Of a stretch of DNA of 64,000 bases, positions 59,001 to 64,000 are shown piece by piece. The translations under genes and the position numbers were made by a program. Source of the DNA: Apostichopus japonicus. Taxonomy: Eukaryota > Echinodermata > Holothuroidea > Aspidochirotida > Stichopodidae. The stretch is from the NCBI RefSeq assembly GCF_037975245.1, contig NC_092568.1, positions 40,416,631 through 40,480,630 of the forward strand, read 5' to 3'. Each line of letters opens with the position of its first letter. Within the stretch, counting starts at the first letter, position 1. Below the pieces are notes generated by a model. That model saw only the letters and a list, made by a program, of their open reading frames with translations. It was not told the DNA's origin and did no database searches.

Positions 59001-59864
59001 AATATACTTACAAAACACTGCACGCAGTCTGCTGTCCGTATTCAATGTTATAAGCATACAAGATAACGGAAGACTGAATATACTTACAAAAAAAACTGCA
59101 CGTACTCTGCTGTCCGTATTCAATGTTATAAGCATAACAGATAACGGAAGACTGAATATATACTTACAAAAAAAAAGCACGTACTCTGATGTCCGTATTC
59201 AATGTTATAAGCATACCAGATGACGGAAGACTGAATATATACTTACAAAAAACTGCAGTACTCTGCTGTCCGTATTCAATGTTATAAGCATACAAGATAA
59301 CGGAAGACTGAATATACTTACAAAACACTGCACGCAGTCTGCTGTCCGTATTCAATGTTATAAGCATACCAGATGACGGAACGCTGAATATACTTACAAA
59401 ACACTGCACGCACTCTGCTGTCCGTATTCAATGTTACAAGCATACCAGATGACCGAACGCTGAATATACTTACAAAACACTGCACGCACTCTGCTGTCCG
59501 TATTCAATTTTATAAGCATACAAGATAACGGAAGACTGAATATACTTACAAAAAAAAAAACTGCACGTACTCTTCTGTCCGTATTCAATGTTATAAGCAT
59601 ACCAGATGACGGAACGATGAATATACTTACAAAAAAAAAAACTGTACGTACTCTGATGTCCGTAGTCAATATTATGAGCATACCAGATTACGAAGGACTG
59701 AATATACTTGCAAAACACTGCACGTACTCTGCTGTCCGTGTTCAATGTTATACGCATACCATATTACGGAAAACTGAATATGCTTACAAAACACTGAACG
59801 TACTCTGATGTCCGTATTCAATGTGACAAGCATACCAGATTACAGAAGACTTAATACTTACAAA
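56086..59864 (+). repeat. Satellite-like array, 76-78 bp unit, about 48 copies
   Basis: The core TATTCAATGTTATAAGCATA, then CCAGATAACGGAAGACTGAA, then TATACTTACAAAACACTGCA and CGCACTCTGCTGTCC, repeats through 3.8 kb. Variants include GATGACGGAACGCTG, AATATATACTTAC, a poly-A expansion (A15-17) replacing ACTGC, and CAGCTGTCTG. Blocks recur at shifts of about 1317 bp and 772 bp. The right edge (59640-59864) is the most diverged. Minus-strand frames of 60-170 codons are artefacts of the repeat. Confidence 0.97.
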
Positions 59865-60798
59865 AGCATAATTCGACAAACGTATTTATTGTCTCATGAA
59901 CTTCCGATATGACAGTGTATAATATTAATGAAGACAATGCTGGTGTTGAAGTTAATATTACCATATCACCCATATGTATTTCATAAAGATTGCAGTTATA
60001 TTCCGATGCCTCTGTAAAACTATAATATATTGTAAAATTAGGCAATTTAATACCCCTTTAGGCCTCCCATGAGCGGCGTACGAAAATTGTTTACTACTGC
60101 GTGAAGATGTTTGTCGTGATGAAAACGTCAGGCTCTGATAGAAAAAAAAATCGTCTCTGTCATGAGACGGAAAATTGATGGTGCCAGGAAAGGCTAACTT
60201 GACAACTATCCAGTGATGTGTCATTGGGGCTTTTAATGGGCCTATGCTGCCATCAACTAACAGAGCAACCTTCTCAGCAGTTTGGGTACCATCAAGAGAC
60301 TACGTTTCTTCCTCCTTTACTCTGTAGAGTAAAGACCATCGGTCCGATAACCTTTAGCCGAACATCTCCCCCAGAAGGAATGACGAATGACCTACCCTCC
60401 AGAATCGATGCACAGAATACATGAATCTATCTTGGACTACGGGCTTGGTGTTAAAACATCTCGTGTTACTTCCCGAGAGGAAAAACAAATCCCGCCTCTT
60501 ATAATTTGTGGACCCTCGGCATATACCCTTTACCATGTTGTGGAAGACATGTAAACAGAATCTGACTAGGAAAAGCGGCGAAAACAAACCTCTTAAGAGT
60601 AGGTTTGTTCCTTCCTGAAATCATATTTAGTTGAGAAGTGTTTGCATCACTAATAATTGACTTTGATAGTACAACTGGCTTTAAAGAACTTCGTCAGCTA
60701 TGACGTCAGAGAGTTTGACATGCCGGAAGTAGTTGATATTGTCAATCGATGCATTGTTTAGTAAGAGAGCATGTGGCTGTCCATCTTGTAAATCACTT

Positions 60799-60800
<2 letters not shown>
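59865..60800. other. No gene seen
   Basis: Short frames on both strands, none with a recognisable motif. Confidence 0.4.

Positions 60801-60865
<65 letters not shown>
60801..60865. repeat. (TA)n microsatellite
   Basis: About 32 uninterrupted TA units. Confidence 0.97.
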
Positions 60866-60866
<1 letters not shown>

Positions 60867-62700
60867 CAGATATATATTTGAAATTCAAATGTATCCGTAT
60901 CAAGAGGAGTAGGTTTTATACGCTGACAAGAATGAGGAATATCAGGTATTTTCTTCGCATTTCTCCACCTAATTTGCATAATGATTCCTCTTGTATGCCC
61001 TTTTCATAAGGAAAAAAATCAATAATTTTTAGACATAATGATGGAGATATGAAGTACACATCCATGCACTCAAATGAATTGATTATTCTTTTCATGAGAG
61101 GGACTCTGGGTTTCTGAACAACGCATGAGTTGGCCTATATGTCGAAATGCTGAGTGATTTTTTTTTCTGAGTTTTCTCAATCCCTAAATGCGAATGTTTG
61201 AAATTAGCAGTTGGCTAAGCACCCTGCAGCAATAAAGGGGCCTAGTATAGGTAGTGCGAAGAGGACCCATTTGATGAGAGAGTGCAACGCCATCTATCAT
61301 CCATACAGCGTATGTAACAGAGATCGTTTCGTTGAACAACTTCCCCAAAATATTTAAGAAAAATCTTGCTCTTTTGGGGAAATATAGAGGAAAATTAATG
61401 TGTTGTCATGGCTATAGGGTGTAACTGTGTGTTACTATGTTTTAGTTTCCGCATTCTTTGTTATTTTCAAGTTAAATGTAAATATGTATAAACCGTATCA
61501 CTGTTATAGAAAACAGACGTTATTGTCATCATACAGAAAATCCATTAATTTCAAAGATAGGTGGCACAGTGATAACATATTACCCTTGATCGCTATACTC
61601 GTCAGTCTCATATCTGAAGGAAACATTAAACAAGTGATATAAGGTAATTCTAAGCTGTTTTTTTTTGGGGGGGGGGGGTGGTGGGACTTTGCCCATCACA
61701 AGCACTCTATATATGACAGAACAAATGTTGTTACGGGCAATAGATGATTTGTTATTGTTTACTTCTTACGTCCTTATATGTTGAATATTTATAATGTTTT
61801 ATTATATAAGTTAAAACTTCTAATTACGTGGCATGTATGTGATGAATATTCATTATGCTTACCGGGGTGTGTTAGCTATCCACCTGTTGCTTTGATATAA
61901 AACAGCTGTCGTTTCTTTACCATTTGAAACAGCTTATACGGTAGCATTGTATTGGCAAAGCAATTTTGGAAATAATTGAAAAATCATCTGTTTGCTTTGT
62001 TGAGAAGATTAATGCTCTAATGCTGGCCTACGGTGCAGACAGGTGGCCATAAGTCTGTTAACCAGAACTGTAAATCATTTTAATACTATTTTAAGCAAAT
62101 TTATGTAACCACTTCAGTCGCAGATATTCCAAATACCTATTCTTGTGTTATTTCTAAAATACGTGTAAATAATATTCTTAATTAATGAATAAGTATAATT
62201 ACCAATCTCAAATGAAGATTTCATTTACCGTTTCAACTTATGCACACATCCAAGTGTGATCGTTCGGATACACACAGGTTTACAAAATATCCAGATCACG
62301 TGAAGCATCTATATATTGCTTCCTGGAAGCCTCTGGTCGTTCTGTTGATGTTCTTTGTCACGTGATTACTCTGAGCAATTACATTATCTGCCGTTCTGAT
62401 CAATTTGGTCATCCAATCTGTCAGCGAAGGTTTAAAATAGCCTCAGCAGGGAGATAATCATTTATATGCCAAGGATAAAATGAGTAAAGTTCGACAGCGT
62501 GAGTATGACTGCAAGTGTTACACTACCATATATTTTAGAACGCTATTTTCAAATCATATTAAATGATATAGACAAACTAACGGTACATTTGGGCAACCCA
62601 ACCTCATTATCACACTAGTACACAAGTGAATGTGTTTTAATGTTATATAGTGTTGGAGAATATCGCTTATATAGTGTTACAGAGCGATCTGTATATACAT
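60866..62700. other. No gene seen
   Basis: AT-rich. A G-run (about 61665-61677) lies within 'tttttttttgggggg'. No frame longer than about 70 codons. Confidence 0.4.
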
Positions 62701-62710
62701 TTTATTTATA

Positions 62711-62755
62711 TTATGTATGTATGTATGCGTGTATGTATGTATCTATGGGCGTATG

Positions 62756-62835
<80 letters not shown>
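62711..62835. repeat. TATG-rich tract merging into (TA)n
   Basis: GTATGTATGTATG variants followed by about 38 TA units, directly left of the 45-bp inverted repeat. Confidence 0.95.
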
Positions 62836-62838
<3 letters not shown>

Positions 62839-62853
62839 GTGGTCCATACTGAT

Positions 62854-63000
62854 AATATAAAAGATAAACAAGCGAATATTTTTAACAACGAAATACTGTT
62901 GTACAATAATTGTACAATTGCCTGACGATGGAGTGGTGACCACCCCGAGATATAGCAGTATGTCGTTGTTAAAAATATTCGCTTGATTATCTTTTATGTT
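62854..63000. repeat. 45-bp inverted repeat around a hammerhead-like core
   Basis: The left arm (62854-62898) and right arm (62956-63000) are near-perfect inverses, sharing CAAGCGAATATTTTTAACAA. The 57-bp centre contains CTGACGA (62922-62928), a hairpin GTGG/CCAC, GAGA (62947-62950) and GTC (62962-62964). The order matches hammerhead ribozymes found in Penelope-like and related elements, but GAGA replaces the required GAAA and the helix II closing pair is absent. It is at best a decayed copy. Confidence 0.6.
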
Positions 63001-63005
63001 ATAAA

Positions 63006-63036
63006 CATATATATATATGCGTGTGTGTGTGTGTGT
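63006..63036. repeat. (AT)n(GT)n microsatellite
   Basis: Short TA tract followed by about eight GT units, directly right of the inverted repeat. Confidence 0.9.
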
Positions 63037-63039
63037 CTG

Positions 63040-64000
63040 TGCTTTTTTTCCCCATGGAATAGTAATGTACAACGGCAAATACTGTAGCAAATAACAAAAA
63101 TCTATACCTCTATTTAGAAAGAATGACATTAAAGGCTCTCAATTAACTTTATAAGAAATATGAGTCAATTCGTCCCCAGTATCCGGTAAATAAAAAGAAA
63201 TTAAAAATATTGGAGTTTTGCTTCCCGAACCGAATACCATGGACAATGAAAATCGAGCACAACACTTTGTCGTCAAAATGAAATGAAGCGTTCCATTTTG
63301 CAACTGCTTTTGGATTGCTCCCAAAATTTGAAAATAAATATAACAACCTTTCATCAATTTGTAAGGAGTCCCAGGCACTTTCGGCAGCAGTGGTAAGAGG
63401 AGACGGTACCCTCCAGTCAGCTGGAATGGCCGAAATAAGACCCCAGTAAAAAGTAGATGGACACGTATTTTAAACTAACTTTAAGAAGGAACGTGACATA
63501 GGGAATGAAAGAACATCTGTTACATAAATAACCCCCCTTCTCGAACATAAAGCGATAGAAAATAATATTATTGTTGACTTTGATTTAGGAGTTATTCCAA
63601 ATAATTGTCCGAACTTTTTGTCATGGACCTGAAAAGAAGCATTGTGCCAAGCGCGAACAACGTCCACAACAAAGACGTAATGTATAGGCCTGTATTGTGA
63701 ATGTCTGCATAATTGCAATTACATCTAAAAAGAAAGCTTTTACCAAAACGGGCTAGTGAACTATCAACAGACAATTTCCAGAAATCTGGCCTACTGGTGT
63801 TATTACGACGGATCCAAGTACATTTTAAACCTGCAATCTAGGAATCTAAGTGAATAACATTGAAACCCGACGCCTGGTAGGGTTTATAATAGTATGACGG
63901 TTCATTTTCTCCTGCTTATATGTCTTCTATAGATTTAAATACTCATATAAATATTACTGACATAATCCTGAGCAACAGACAGCCTGGATCACATTACAAT
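63040..64000. other. No gene seen to the window end
   Basis: Minus-strand frames of 60-82 codons overlap one another with no motif. An exon of a gene lying further right cannot be excluded. Confidence 0.4.

Noticed and set aside
56194-59757. Many minus-strand frames of 60-173 codons with repeated KYIQSSVIWYAYNIEYG-like text
   Set aside because: By-products of the 76-78 bp array; they shift frame from unit to unit.

Overview
This is a eukaryotic window from an animal with an AT-rich, repeat-laden genome. Two conserved host genes are split by GT-AG introns of about 0.4 to 2.9 kb, and degenerate TTAGGG-type repeats are present. The mix of piggyBac, hAT-like and fold-back elements, many short inverted-repeat elements and long microsatellites fits a marine invertebrate. 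An echinoderm or other non-vertebrate deuterostome is my best guess, but that is inference only.

Layout. Positions 1-1030 hold transposon debris, including one hAT-like terminus ending near 650. Positions 1031-7084 hold a single uninterrupted 2017-codon frame. It encodes a transposon-type protein with a basic tail, a PHD finger, a MULE-like DDE core, a complete USP-type deubiquitinase domain and a complete Ulp1/C48 desumoylase-like domain. Positions 8480-9780 are a decayed tandem repeat of about 175 bp. Positions 11094-19253 are a nest of elements: an 8.1 kb hAT-like unit with 8-bp target duplications contains an AACGAATGACA-type MITE and a fold-back element (A) made of tandem repeats, and A is itself split at a TA by a second fold-back element (B, 13080-16041). 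A cluster of the same MITE follows at 19321-20640. Positions 21233-25066 are a three-exon piggyBac transposase gene with an intact catalytic triad, an AT-hook and a MITE in its first intron.

The conserved host genes are a seipin (BSCL2) homologue on the + strand (eight coding exons, 29394-39802, 395 aa) and a PIGF homologue on the - strand (five coding exons, 49264 down to 44709, 235 aa). They are convergent. Both act in the ER membrane: seipin in lipid-droplet formation, PIGF in GPI-anchor ethanolamine-phosphate addition. The seipin introns hold a 32-35 bp minisatellite and several short elements. The same mariner-type MITE sits in seipin intron 1 and, in opposite orientation, in PIGF intron 4. 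From 50 kb to the end I see no gene. That part contains a 3.8 kb array of a 76-78 bp repeat with higher-order duplications, three (TA)n tracts, and a 45-bp inverted repeat around a hammerhead-like core.

The seipin and PIGF exon models were built by hand from splice signals, reading phase and remembered family resemblance. Both close perfectly in phase (1188 and 708 nt). No database search was possible.
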